Source: Ceratotherium simum simum (Eukaryota; Chordata; Mammalia; Perissodactyla; Rhinocerotidae). From it: a DNA stretch of 64,000 bases. Where the stretch lies: positions 11,122,872 through 11,186,871 of the forward strand of contig NW_004454195.1 in the NCBI RefSeq assembly GCF_000283155.1, read 5' to 3'. The notes under the pieces are model-generated. The model was not told where the DNA came from. It ran no database searches and saw only the letters and a list, made by a program, of their open reading frames with translations. The position numbers and the translations under genes are program-made. This document shows positions 48,420 through 59,530 of this stretch, in pieces (position 1 is the first letter of the stretch; the number at the start of each line of letters is the position of its first letter).

Positions 48420-49340
48420 CAATCAAGTCAGCAGAATCCTTAAAGGCATTTACCTCAGAAATGTCCTTTCTACAATGCAAGATTTTTACGAGCTGTCTGA
48501 GTTTTCTTTTTTTAAGCTGACTTTCTCTGGCAGAAAAACCTATCATTTATTGACCTGTTGACCATGACCTAGAGGTTAATAATCAAACCATTTAGATTTA
48601 CTGCAGACCAAAGAATAATTGCATCTCTGCCCAGATATAATTTTGAGCTCTAAAATACTTTAAGCTGCTCCTAATTATGTGTCCCACTGTTGGAGCAAAA
48701 CTGTTTAAAGGTTTCAAACTCTTCCATCATTGTCTATAAAGACAAAGAAAAGGAAAACACTAAATTTGTTATGTTGCTAGTTCCATACCAAAACTGTATA
48801 AATCAACATCATGACACATTTCTGATGCCCCAACACAGTCAGTAAGGTCTATCTTAAATGAATCACAGTCTGTTGCCTTATTTGTAAAAATTAAACGTTT
48901 TAAAACATCTTTTGCACATATGCCGTGTAAGACACACTGAGTAACTTTTCTCCCCATACATTACCACGATTAAGAGATCCTGACAATCTCAGCAGTTTCA
49001 GTGACATCATATGGTTATAACTCACGCACTACCCTTTTTGATTATCAAGTGTTCTGACAGATTACCTGTGAAAATACCTTCCACTTATTAATGTGTGGCT
49101 TGTAGGGCTTCCACTGTCAGAATAAAAGGGAAGGACTTGCAATTCTACTGTGACTATTGGAATAAAGGCCTTGACATTATGACCTCAAGAATTTTTACCT
49201 GCTAGCTATAATTTCTTTGACTATGACACATACACCTATTTCTATGTGTGATATAAGGAAAACACTGAATGGATGGTTAAATCAACATATATGCACCACA
49301 TCTTATTCATCATTGTTTCTCACAAGTGAGTGACTTATCT
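48420..49340. other. Unique sequence, no repeat signature
   Basis: About 900 bp shows no recognisable transposon, and it is one of the cleaner non-repetitive islands here. The minus frame at 48769-48957 has no splice or domain support. It would be a reasonable place to test for conserved non-coding sequence. Confidence 0.5.
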
Positions 49341-49529
49341 AATCACTCAAGTGCTAGGTAACTAAGTGCCCATATGGTGCCAGGCTCTGGACTACACACT
49401 GGAAACACAACTTTAAGCAAAAAAAGACACTGTCTCTGCCCTCATGGAGCTTACAGTCCATTGAGGGCAATATCAATCAAATAATCTCATAAATAAATAT
49501 ACAATTACACTTGTAATAAGTACACCATC

Positions 49530-50135
49530 TCTCACCCGGTCGACTGCAACAGGCTCCTAACAATTCTCCTTGCTACCACTCTTGCTCTCATGATCCAATC
49601 TCTACACAGACGAATATTTCTAAAATGCAACCCAAATTATTCCCATTTCCCCAACCCCCACCTCCACAAAAAGCCCTCCAATGGCTTCCCATTGCATACA
49701 GAATAAAACCCAAGTCCTCACCTTGAATTACAAAGCCTTGAACAATCTGGCAACTCTTTCCCTTTCTAACCTTATCTTATACCACTCTCCTACCTGCTCT
49801 CTGCCTCGGGGCCTTTGCACTTACTCCTTCTGTCTGAAATGCTCTGCTCCTGATCAAGGCTCCCCTTGTCACTCAGAGCTCAGCTTAAATGTTACCTTCC
49901 CTCTTAATCTAAGGTAGCCATCCACTCACTTGCCTTATTTTAATTATCTGCATTTTATTTGTGTCTGCTAGTTTTCTTGTTTATTTGGAACTTGTTTGTT
50001 TGTTTTGGGGTATCTCCTCACTGGAATGCAAGCATCACAGAAAAGGAATCTTGTCTGTTTATACTTCCAGAGCTTAGAACTCTACCTGGCTCACTGTAGC
50101 TACTCAAAAAATATTTGTTGAATAAGTAGTGGTGT
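49530..50135 (+). mobile_element. L2 3' part
   Basis: 'ccctccaatggcttcccattg', preceded and followed by 'cctgctctctgcctcggggcc' and 'ctcaaaaaatatttgttgaat', gives a near-complete L2 3' end. Confidence 0.8.
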
Positions 50136-50374
50136 CTGACCTGGTCAGGAATGCAATGGAAGATTTCTCTAAGGAAGTAACAACCGAGCTGAAATCTGAA
50201 AAATGAGCAGGAGTTACTGAGTGAAGAGAGAAGGGAAGAATAGCCACAAAGCAGGAACAGACAGTGCAAAGGCCCAGGGGCAGCAGGAAGCATTGCACAA
50301 ATGAGGGATTAAAAAAAGACCCCTGAGACTGGGGCTCAGAGTATAAAAAGTATAGCTGAGAAAGACATTAGGAG

Positions 50375-50621
50375 GGCCGGCCCGGTGCTGCAAGCGGTTA
50401 AGTGCACGCGCTCTGCTGCAGCGGCCCAGGATTCGCCAGTTCGGATCCTGGGGGGCACAGATGCACCGCTTGGCAAGCCATGCTGTGGTGGCGTCCCATA
50501 TAAAGTGGGGGAAGATGGGCACAGATGTTAGCCCAGGGCCAGTCTTCCTCAGCAAAAAAAAAAAAGAGGAAGATCGGCAGATGTTAGCACAGGGCTAATC
50601 TTCCTCACACACACATACAAA
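50375..50621 (+). mobile_element. ERE SINE, sense
   Basis: Full ERE with a (ca)n-like tail. Exact 14-bp duplications aaagacattaggag lie at 50361-50374 and 50622-50635. Confidence 0.96.
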
Positions 50622-50640
50622 AAAGACATTAGGAGAGATC

Positions 50641-51100
50641 TGTCAGCTGTCTGAAGGATACAAAGGCAAATACTACACAATGAAATTAATATGCTTGTCA
50701 GGTTTGAGCAAAAAACAAGAGCTATATGTAAAAAAAAAATCACTACAGAATTATTTCATAGTAATAAAACCAAATCAGGCATAAAAAACAAGATAAAAAT
50801 GTATCCTATTAGTAATATTTTTAGAACAGGAGCTGCTACAACATATTTAATCTAAATCCCACAATTTAACCATATCTCGTCTTATTTTTCTGTCCTGATT
50901 TCAACAGACTGCTACATCTAAAAAAAACAAAAACTGCTACATGAAAAATATTTCAATTGATGAAAATTTATTTGTAGATTTAGCTTAATAAGAAACCCTG
51001 ATTCTACTGAGATATTATTGACACTATAGTATGTCTGACATTTTAATATGTTATCCTATTAAATGCTTTTTTTTTAAGTAGACTCATAATGTAGTTTTTT
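50641..51100. other. No recognisable feature
   Basis: AT-rich sequence with no gene or repeat call. Confidence 0.45.
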
Positions 51101-51104
51101 GTGG

Positions 51105-51306
51105 GGTTTTTTTTTTTTTTTTTGGTGAGGAAGATTGGCCCTGAGCTAACATCCATGCCCATCTTCCTCTATTTTTTGTATGTGGGACACCACCACAGCA
51201 TAGCTTGATGAGCCATGCATAGGTCCGCACCCGGGATCTGAGCCTATGAACCCTGGGCCGCCAAAGCAGAGCACACAAACTTAACCACTACACCACCAGG
51301 CTGGCC
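51105..51306 (-). mobile_element. ERE SINE, antisense
   Basis: A T-rich tail complement (about 51105-51123) leads to the head complement 'ccaccaggctggcccc'. Flanks 'cataatgtagttttt' and 'caacatagttttt' are a degraded duplication. Confidence 0.93.
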
Positions 51307-51309
51307 CCT

Positions 51310-52600
51310 CACAACATAGTTTTTAATTGACATAGGACTCTACATTTGAAGGGAGGTGTAAAGAACTTTGTAACCAAAAAATAAACACAGACCTTGAAAA
51401 AAATAAAAAGATAACATGCCAGAATTATTTTTTGTAAGCAATGGTTAAAAATGATCTTCAAGTATATGTCTTCATCTCTTAGGAGGAAAAGGCAGAAATG
51501 AGAGGTCATGTGACGAGGAAAAAGTTGCCGAATAACAGAGGGCTACCGTTTATTAGAGCTTCGCATCCGTTATAAGTGTTGTATACTTTACATGCCTCCA
51601 TCCATCCATCCGTCCCTCGTCCTCACAACCACCCTCTGAGGCGATGGCATTACACTCATTCTACAGTTCACTGCCCATCAACTCCTGCTCTCTTCTTGTA
51701 TGTGTGCCATTTATTCTACCTGTGTAAATATACTATGTAAATGAGAGCTTTACCAGAAAGAGTTGTTTACCCTGCTCTTTAAAATCTCCTACCATCATCA
51801 TTTGTCAGTAGGAAGACCTTCCTACCTTATCCTAACAGATTTGTTCCCAACATTCCCCAAATTACTCAATCTGAGCCGTCTCTTCAGAGGTAGAGCTAAA
51901 TCTACTTCCTTCCCACCTACAGACCGATATCAGTCACAAGAACACGCACTCTAATTCTGGTGCATCTTAACCCCAACGAAACTGCCATCACTTACGAGGG
52001 AGCCAAATGACAAAACACCTTTAAATCAACACCAATCAATTCCCACCACTAGAAAAGTTTATGTCCAAGACGGTTATATGATCTTTCCATACAAAAATGT
52101 AATCACTACTATTCAGGGCTATTATAACCTCCCCAAGCTAATCATGTTGTATAGCTAATAAGAAACATAATAAATAAGCTGATAATAAATAATAATACAT
52201 ATACTACCTCATTTAATCCTTTACCCCTCCAGACACTCACTACGATAGGTACCATTAGTAAAGTGAAGGGAACTTGCCCTAGGTCAGCAATTTACTAAGT
52301 GGCAAAGCCAGGATTTGAATCCGGATCTGACTACTGGGAAGCCCACGCTCTTCACGTCCATGCAATAGAGGCACAGTGAACCAGCAAGTCAGACCACACA
52401 CCGGTGTGCAACTCTTGATCTCATTTCCATCTTTCAGCACTAAAGAGTAAGAGCTGATTTACTCTCAATCACTTTATGAGCTGATTTACTAATCTTCAGT
52501 AAGTCTGTTCACTTTCTCAGGAGACATGGACACAAGCTCAAAAAGAAAAAGTTTATAAATGACACATATGCATCGATGCAACGAACAGCAGAATTTTTTA
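51310..52600. other. Mostly unique, with MIR pieces and a CATC repeat
   Basis: Antisense MIR pieces lie at about 51545-51680 and 52195-52375 ('ctcatttaatcctttacccc', 'aagccaggatttgaatccgg'). A short (catc)n tract is at 51598-51617. No gene is apparent. Confidence 0.55.
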
Positions 52601-52614
52601 AAAAATCATAGGCT

Positions 52615-52872
52615 GGGGCTGGCCTGGTGGCGTAGTGGTTAAGTTCATGCACTCCGCTTCTGCAGGAGCCCTGGGTTCGCGGGTTCAGATCCTGGGCACA
52701 GGCCTGCACACCACTTATCAAGCCACGCTGTGGCAGGCATCCCACATATAACAGTAGAGGAAGATGGGCACGGATGTTAGCCCAGGGCCAGTCTTCCTCA
52801 GCAAAAAGAGGAGGATTGGCAACAGATGTTAGCTCAGGGCTCATCTTCCTTACCAAAAAATAAATAAATAAA
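52615..52872 (+). mobile_element. ERE SINE, sense
   Basis: ERE with a few inserted bases in the head ('ctgcaggagccc'). Flanks aaaaaatcataggctg and aaaaaatcatgggctg form a 16-bp duplication with one mismatch. Confidence 0.95.
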
Positions 52873-53029
52873 TAAAAAATCATGGGCTGGGATTGGGAGT
52901 ATATTTTGCATTTTCTACAATCCTGCCAATATTTCAATGATTAAGAAGTCATTAAAAGCTTTGCTAAAGCAAAGTTTCCAACCCTTCCTTCCCAAAAATA
53001 CATTTACTTCATAGAACTATTAGACTTAC

Positions 53030-53104
53030 TTGACTTTGCCACCTTTAGCTCTTGGCACACCATGTTTTTTAAAGCGCTTGTTATTATCATTAGTACTCAA
53101 ATAT
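53030..53104 (-). CDS. Candidate internal coding exon, 75 nt
   Basis: On the minus strand, TTTACTTGCAG (acceptor, ending at 53105) is followed by 75 bases and then GTAAGT (donor, 53029-53024). One frame is open through the exon. It starts with one leftover base, then codons for YLSTNDNNKRFKKHG... ending ...RAKGGKV, and leaves two bases. The other two frames contain stops. The length is a multiple of three, so the exon could be skipped without shifting frame. The peptide is very basic (about one third K/R/H). It sits in a non-repetitive island. I do not recognise the protein, and a chance match of splice-like signals cannot be excluded. Confidence 0.35.
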
Positions 53105-53440
53105 CTGCAAGTAAACTGCTAATTAAAGCTTATAGACAAGTGGGTTTTAGGTGTTTTCCTTTTATTTCTTAGCCCTATAATTACATGTAAGAAATTCTAT
53201 TTCGTATTAACATTAGCCAGGTTTCAAAAATTATCTTCAAATGGTTTATACCCATTTTTACTAAGCCTTGAAAAGAGAAGGGAACTATACAGTATCTTCT
53301 TTTAAGACTTCAACAAAACTGTTAAAATATAAAGGTATTATTAAAAGCCCTCCACCCATGTGAAAAAGTCTCTGCCACGGACATGCTCGCGTCTCAGTGA
53401 TTACAGCTGCCTCAAGTTTTACCAAATAAGTCATTCTGAC

Positions 53441-53491
53441 CTGTTGACCACCATAGAGGACGGCATTTTCCGCGCTCTTCTGTGGGATCAT
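53441..53491 (-). CDS. Possible upstream exon, 51 nt
   Basis: On the minus strand, a pyrimidine-rich acceptor (TGTCTCTGTGCTTCTCAG) precedes 51 bases that end CAACAG, followed by GTCAGA. Two frames are open. The frame whose phase joins the exon at 53030-53104 is closed upstream by a TGA. However, it holds an internal ATG with A at -3, which could begin MPSSMVVN and run into that exon across a 336-bp intron. This is inference from signals only. Confidence 0.2.
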
Positions 53492-54678
53492 CTGAGAAGC
53501 ACAGAGACAACCACTCAACAACACCAAGCAGAGTCTTGACTATGGAAATCTAAAACTCTTCTATAATATTCTGGAGTTTTCCTAAGACTGATCCCCTGTA
53601 CTGGAAACAGGCATCACATAAAACTATTTTATTCATGCAAGAAATATTATGAAGCACTGACTATGTTCCAGGCATGGTTCTAGAGGCTGAGAATACAGTA
53701 GCAAAAAAAATAGAGCCCCTGTCTTTGACGATTTTACACAGAGAAGAAAGAGGAAGACAAACAGATCCACTCTCTGTGTTTGTTGACATGATGTGCCGCG
53801 TGGTAAAGTGCTATGAAAAAAAACAGGTAAGGGGGATAGAGAGCACGGGAGACAAAAAGACTACAATTTTGTACAGAGCGCGTAGGGAGGGCCACTCTGA
53901 TAACGTTCAAGTACAGATCTGAAAGAAACAAGAGAGTAGGTCACACAAATATTTGGAGAAAAAACAGTCCCAGCAAAGGGGACAGGAGAGCTAAGGTCCG
54001 GAGGCCAGCGCAGGCTTGGTGTGTTCTAAGGACAGCCAGCCTGGAGCGCATGAGCCAGGGGAGAAGGGCAGAGGAGGCCAGGGGCTAGCGGGGCCAGAGC
54101 ACGTAGCGCCTCGTAGGCCCCTGAACCGACCTCGCCTTTTATTCTGAGTGAGGAGGGCACCAGTGGAGGGGTTTTATTTTGTTTTCTTTTGGCACTGCAG
54201 TCTTAGGAGCAGGGAAGTGACAGGATCTGATTTAAAGTTCAAACGGATTATTCTCACTGCTACACAGGAAATAGACTGTAAGGATCAAGGGTAAAGGCTG
54301 GGAGACCAGTTAGAACGTACCTGCAATAAAACAAAAGAGAAATGGTAGCAGATTGTACTAGGGTGGTAGCGGTGGAGGTACTGAGAAATGATCATATTGG
54401 AATGCAGAGTCAACGAATTTGCTAATGGATTCGATTTAAAGCATGAAGGGAAAAAGGGGGAAGTCAAGGATGACTCCAAAGTTACGGCCCAGGCAACTAA
54501 AAGAATGAAGATGCCATTTACTAAACTGGGGAAAACTATGGGAGGAACAGGTTGGGAGGGTATTGTGCAGAAAATCAGGAGTTCATTTTTGGACATGCTG
54601 AGTTTGAGATGCCTATTTAGCCATCCAAATGGAAAAGTCGAGTGGATATATGAGTGTGGAATTAAGGGAAGAATTTTT

Positions 54679-54902
54679 TTTTTTTTTTTTTTTTTTTTAA
54701 AGATTTTATTTATTTTTTTTTTTCCCCCCAAAGCCCCAGTGGATAGTTGTATGTTGTAGCTGCACATCCTTCTAGTTGCTGTATGTGGGACTCGGCCTCA
54801 GGATGAACGGAGAAGTGGTGCCCTGATGCACACCCGGGATCCGAACCCGGGCCACCAGCATCGCAGCGCATGCACTTAACCACCAAGCCACAGGGCCGGC
54901 CC
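54679..54902 (-). mobile_element. ERE SINE, antisense, long-tail variant
   Basis: It shares the 'ggatagttgtatgttgtagc' body with 16601. Exact 16-bp duplications taagggaagaattttt lie at 54663-54678 and 54903-54918. Confidence 0.96.
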
Positions 54903-55189
54903 TAAGGGAAGAATTTTTGACTGGAGATGTGAATTTGAGATTCATCAGTGGGTAGGATGATCTTAAAGCCATGAGACAAGATGAAGTACCTAAGAAATGG
55001 GGGCAAACAAAGAAAGGAAAGAATCCCAAGACTGGACTCTAAGGCGCTGCAATGTTTGGAGAGATCTGCAGAAGCAATCAAAGGATACTGAGCAGGAAAG
55101 CCAGTGAGACAGGCAGAGAAGCAAGAAAGAAAGGTGTCCTGGAGGCCACATGCGATGCGCAGGATTACTGTTCAGCAAATATTCACTCC

Positions 55190-55585
55190 CCTTCCCTTCC
55201 CAGTTGTGGATGGAGCATGCTTTCCTGCCCTATTGATGTTAGGCCTGGCTATGCGAATTTCTTTGGCCAATGGGAATGTGAGTCAGCAGATGAAAGAAGA
55301 GGCCAGTGTGCTCAGTGGCTTGACTTTACTCTTGGACCCCAATAATCTGCCATGACAAGAGCATACCCTGGGTAGTCCTTTCCACATAAGTCCCAGAAAT
55401 AATATACAAGGAGCAGGTCTGAACCCACTCCACAGCCTGGAGCAGGGCCACCCAACTCAGCCCATCCTGGATCAGCTGAAATGCAGCCAACCTATGAGAC
55501 CCATGAACAGGAGATTAACTGTGAGCTACTGAGTTTTAGTGTAACTTGTAATGCAGCATTACTAAGCAACAGCTAATGTATACAC
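55190..55585 (+). mobile_element. MLT1-like LTR
   Basis: 'gaatttctttggccaatgg...tgagctactgagttttagt...aatgcagcattactaagcaac' reads as an MLT1-class LTR 3' region. It lies within the ancient repeat. Confidence 0.5.
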
Positions 55586-56330
55586 CAAGCACAGAGAGTC
55601 TTTTAAGAAGAAGGGGTTGATTGACTATCAAATGTTACTGATAGGTTGGGTTGCGTAAGATGAAGATTGGGAACTGATCCTGGATTGGGCAAGGTCACTC
55701 TGAAGCACTTTCAGCAGAGTAGTGGGTACGAACGCCTAACTGGGACAGGTTCAAGAGCGGGAGGAGAGAAGTAGGAAAGAGCAGCACAGACAACACTTGC
55801 AGGGAGTTTTGCTATAAAGGAGGGCAGAGAGATGGTGCAAAAGCTGAAGAAAAACGCAGGGGTTAAGAAAGTATTGAGTTGTGTTTGTGTTTTTTTTTTT
55901 AAGATGAGCAATATTACAGCTTGTAGTATTACAGTATATAAACTGATGGAAATGATCCAATAGTGGGGAAAACTGATGATAAAGACCATTATCCGTGAGC
56001 AGGCAAGAGAGGAAGGTTCACAATGCACAACTGAAGGAGGTGGCTTTAGAGAGGAGCTCAGCCACTCTGGGCCCATGGGAGATAGCAGTGCACATGGGCT
56101 CAGAAGCAGGTGAGGCCCTGCTTGGTGGGGAAGTGGTGGAAGCCTGTGGAAGTTCTCTAGACACAAGGCCATCTGCAGAGACTAAGGGGGCAGGGGTGCA
56201 GGTTTCAGGGGAGAAGAGAAGAGAAGAAATGGTTGTCCACAATAACAAGATAATGAGCAGACTAGGAAAAAGAAGAGTGGCCAGCCAGCATCTAAGCTCA
56301 CACGGATTACATTTAAGTCTTAATATTCCT

Positions 56331-56660
56331 ATCTAAATGGCAAACTACTTATGATGAAACACAGATGGCATGAGCTTACGCCACTGTACCTCCTTTGAAA
56401 ATACTCCTACTGTTGTAAACAAACAAATAAAAAAAATTGTCTGAGAAACCACTCAGGAAAATAGACAAAAGTATGGAATATCTGGATTTAATGAAATGAC
56501 ATTAAAATGCCTTTCGAACCAATCAGATGTCATTAAAATTACTGTGAGCTAGAGAAAAGAAGAAGCCAACTGAGCGAAAGAAGACACCTGAAACCATAGT
56601 AGGGCACAGCCTAAAGCCGATAAAAGAATCAGGTGAGGCGTAAATCTGAACCCAGAGTCT
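56331..56660. other. No recognisable feature
   Basis: Unique-looking sequence with no gene signal. Confidence 0.45.
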
Positions 56661-56664
56661 AGGG

Positions 56665-57113
56665 CTGCATTATTCACTATGGGAGCCACTGGCCACACTG
56701 GCTACTAAGCATTTGAAATGTGGTTAGTGCAACTAAGGAATGGAAATTTTAATTTAAATTTTAAATTTTAAATTAATTTTAATTAATTTAAATTTAGAAA
56801 CTGAAGCAATATAAAATATTTTTCCATCAAATACAACTTGACTATTTTGGCAAGACTATATTTCATTTTAACTGCTGAAAATTTAGCATCCAAATTGAGA
56901 TGTTTAAGTGTAAAATACATACCAGATTTCAAAGACTTCATGCGAAAAAAAAAGAATGTCAAATATCTCATTCATAACTTTTATATTGATTATAAGTTGA
57001 AATTATGATGATATTTCAGATATATTGCGTTAAATAAAATCTATTATTAAAAATACTTTTACTTTTTGAATATGGCTATCCGAAACTTAAAATTACATAT
57101 TGGACAGCGCTGG
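56665..57113 (+). mobile_element. hAT-type MITE with AT palindromic tract
   Basis: 'gccactggccacactggcta...catttgaaatgtggttagtg' and the right terminus 'tattggacagcgctgg' fit a CAGYGCTGTCCAATA-ended hAT MITE. A 50-bp A/T-only quasi-palindrome lies at 56745-56795. Confidence 0.72.
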
Positions 57114-57114
57114 T

Positions 57115-57430
57115 CTAAGGTTAAAACACCAATACTATCGGAAACGCATGGTCGGGAGTCACTTATTGGTGACTATAAGGAGGGCCAAGCCTGTCCATCG
57201 ACGTCACAGGAAGAATTATCTAGGACGTATGCAGCCCAGGTGCAGCATCTAAGCCTTACATCTGTGATCAGTAAGGAACCATATTTTAATGACAAATGGT
57301 CTCGCAGTAACGTGACATCAATACGGAATGGATGGTAACTAAAGCTCACCTGGAAGGGTACCTCCAGCTTACCTGAGATAATAAACTTCCTTCTAGCGGG
57401 TACATGAGTTTCCAATCTAGAGAAGGTTTA
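57115..57430. other. CpG-dense unique segment
   Basis: About ten CpGs lie between 57130 and 57400 in an otherwise CpG-poor region, including a CRE-like CGACGTCAC (57200-57208). The frame at 57066-57338 is open but partly overlaps the MITE. There is no repeat signature. Confidence 0.5.
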
Positions 57431-57881
57431 GAATTAAATGTAAAGATGATGAAGAAAATCAGACTCACACTAATACTTTTTAGAAAAGTTTAGAAATATG
57501 TTTTATATTCATTGGAACAGTTTGTGCATGATTGCTGTTTTTAAAGTTTAAAAGAATCTGACATAAACTGAGAGATTAGCCTTGTGATTCTAGTTTAAAA
57601 CGCATGATAGATTTAGACATATGATTTATTTAGACTGAAAGGTTTAAGAGGATTAGGCTATGTCTATAAAATATTCATTTTGTAAATGATAGAATAGTCA
57701 AAGGAACCTGAGCTGTATATGGAAAGGTTTTACTTATTTGGGTCATAAATTTGCCCAATAAGCATCTGATTTGCTTAAACAGAAAATCAAAGATATTAAA
57801 TTTATAGGCAATTGAAAACATTTAAGGGTTCAAATTTTTCTTTTTGAATGATAAGAGTTTTTATTTAGCATTACTAGTTGA
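57431..57881. other. AT-rich sequence, nothing recognised
   Basis: AT-rich, similar in texture to the proviral segment 3850-6750, but I see no alignable stretch. Confidence 0.4.
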
Positions 57882-58128
57882 TTTTTTTTTTTTGGTGAGG
57901 AAGATTGGGCTTGAGCTAACATCCATTGCCAATCTTCCTCTTTTTGCTAGAGGAAGATTATCCCTGAGCTAACATTCGTGACAATCCTCCTCTATTTTGT
58001 ATGTGGGATGCCACCGCAGCCTGGCTTAACGAGCAGTGTGTAGGTCCATTCCCGGGATCCGAACCCGCAAACCCTGACCAGCGAAGCAGAGCACACGAAC
58101 TTAACTACTACGCCACCGGGCTGGCCCT
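57882..58128 (-). mobile_element. ERE SINE, antisense
   Basis: Complete ERE complement from poly(T) to 'gccaccgggctggccctc'. No clean target duplication. Confidence 0.95.
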
Positions 58129-58354
58129 CAAAGGGTTTAAATTTAACTAAGTTTATAAATGAGACTGATAGTTAAAGGAATTCAATCTGTTCAATTTGAA
58201 TTAAAGAAAAAGTGAAGGTGATTGCTCATATTAACCAGATTTATAAGCACAGTAATAAGATAAGTTCAACTTAACGGCCTAAAGAAAACCGATTCTTCTT
58301 TTTACCTGTAAAAAGTCAAATATTAGTTGTCCTTCCTATACACAAATCTTACGT

Positions 58355-58575
58355 TTAATAGCTAACAATTAAGTAATTTGCAAACATTAATTCGTTTAAC
58401 CCTGACAACAACCCAGTGAAGTAAGAAATATCATTCTCCCCATCTGACAGGTAATGAAATGAAGGTACAGGGAGATTAAGTGGCTGCCCCAAGGTCATAC
58501 ATCTAGAAGGGGCAGAGCCAGGATTCAGATCCAGGCTATCCGGCTTCAAAATTCTCTTAACTACCATGCTTTACT
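58355..58575 (-). mobile_element. MIR SINE, antisense
   Basis: 'taaccctgacaacaaccca...tggctgccccaaggtcatac...gcagagccaggattcagatcc...cttaactaccatgc' is a nearly complete reverse MIR. Confidence 0.82.
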
Positions 58576-58579
58576 GACT

Positions 58580-59360
58580 CTCACAGTGCCCTTGAACAGG
58601 AAAAAAAGCTCACATTGACAAAATAACTAGCTGTTCAAAAATCGAGCCTTTACAGGCTGTTACGATTTTAACTAAAAGTCTCTTGTTCCTCTTTTTTCCC
58701 AGTAGCTCTCAAAAAAGGTCTGTACTAGGAATTCCAGGAAAAACCAAATGAGAACAGTTTTCAAGGCTTCTGACATCATCCTGACCCTGTACCCCGGCCT
58801 GCAGTACCCTAAGACAAGGACCTCGTCCACTGTAACAAGGAACATGCTGCTCTGAGCCTCGGAGAAGTCCAGCCCGGAAAAGTCCAGCCCGGAGTATGTG
58901 ACCTTTACTGAGTTACTTTTCATTTCACTTCTTTCCATCCCACATCATCTCATACGGCCCTTGTCTGCGTTAATTCTCAATCCACAGTATAAAACAAAAC
59001 AAAATAAATTCAGGAGATAGAAGATAACTCCGTTTAATTTTGTTTTTAATTCTAAAAACAGATCGAGAGCAAGAGTCCTCCCCCATCCTTCTACTCCAAA
59101 ACCCCACCTGGAGGCTGCAGCAACAAGCGTAAACAAGGATATATTTTCTTGGTTTTCTCCTGAGAACCAGGTCCTCCCTCTAAATTGACCAAACCTACTG
59201 TTCTGAATCTGCCCCATCAGGCCGTCCTCAACTGCCCCTCTTTCCAAAGCATACATAATTAAAAAGCATCTTCATGTGGTAGGAAGCCTTCTTTGTCTGC
59301 TGGAAATTAACAAAGCAATCATAGTAAACTTCAGACTGTGATTTATCCACACAAATCGTG
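58580..59360. other. Unique sequence with a 15-bp tandem duplication
   Basis: A 14-base motif aagtccagcccgga occurs at 58865-58878 and again at 58880-58893. The minus frames at 58672-58938 and 58945-59256 are open but without domain or splice support. Confidence 0.45.
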
Positions 59361-59364
59361 TTTG

Positions 59365-59530
59365 TAAATTTACGAACTCTGTGTGATCTTGGATAAGCTA
59401 TTTACTAGCATTTTATAGATGAGGAAATGAGTTATTGTGAAGATCAACAGACACAGCTTGTGTCACACCCTTAATAGAGTACCTGGCACCAAGTAAGTGC
59501 TCAATAAATGGTAGCTACTGGAATATTTAT
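59365..59530 (+). mobile_element. MIR SINE
   Basis: 'tgtgtgatcttggataagct...ttatagatgaggaaatgag...tacctggcaccaagtaagtgctcaataaatg' is MIR core to 3' end. Confidence 0.75.

Larger units (their letters stand above)
49345..50640 (+). repeat. Ancient mammal-wide repeat, split by L2 and ERE
   Basis: The start 'aactaagtgcccatatggtgccaggctctgg...cctcatggagcttacagtcc' and the continuation after the L2 ('aaatgagcaggagttactg', 'gtgcaaaggcccaggggcag') belong to the family described at 53610. L2 fills 49530-50135 and an ERE fills 50375-50621. Confidence 0.6.
53610..56330 (+). repeat. Long ancient mammal-wide repeat with insertions
   Basis: This is the longest copy of the family seen at 13373 and elsewhere. 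It starts 'tattatgaagcactgactatg' and passes 'gaggccagcgcaggcttgg', 'aagtcaaggatgactccaaa', 'agtttgagatgcctatttag' and 'tctagacacaaggccatctg'. It is coherent over about 2.7 kb once the MLT1-like piece (55190-55585) and the ERE (54679-54902) are removed. I cannot give a dependable family name. Confidence 0.6.

Noticed and set aside
50375..50470. tRNA-like A and B boxes in ERE heads
   Set aside because: They are internal pol III promoters of SINEs, not tRNA genes.
54285..54767. 160-codon minus-strand frame
   Set aside because: It runs through an antisense ERE poly(T) tract and an ancient repeat, so it is a chance frame.
55711..56172. 153-codon minus-strand frame
   Set aside because: It lies antisense to the long ancient repeat, with low-complexity serine/leucine text and no splice support.
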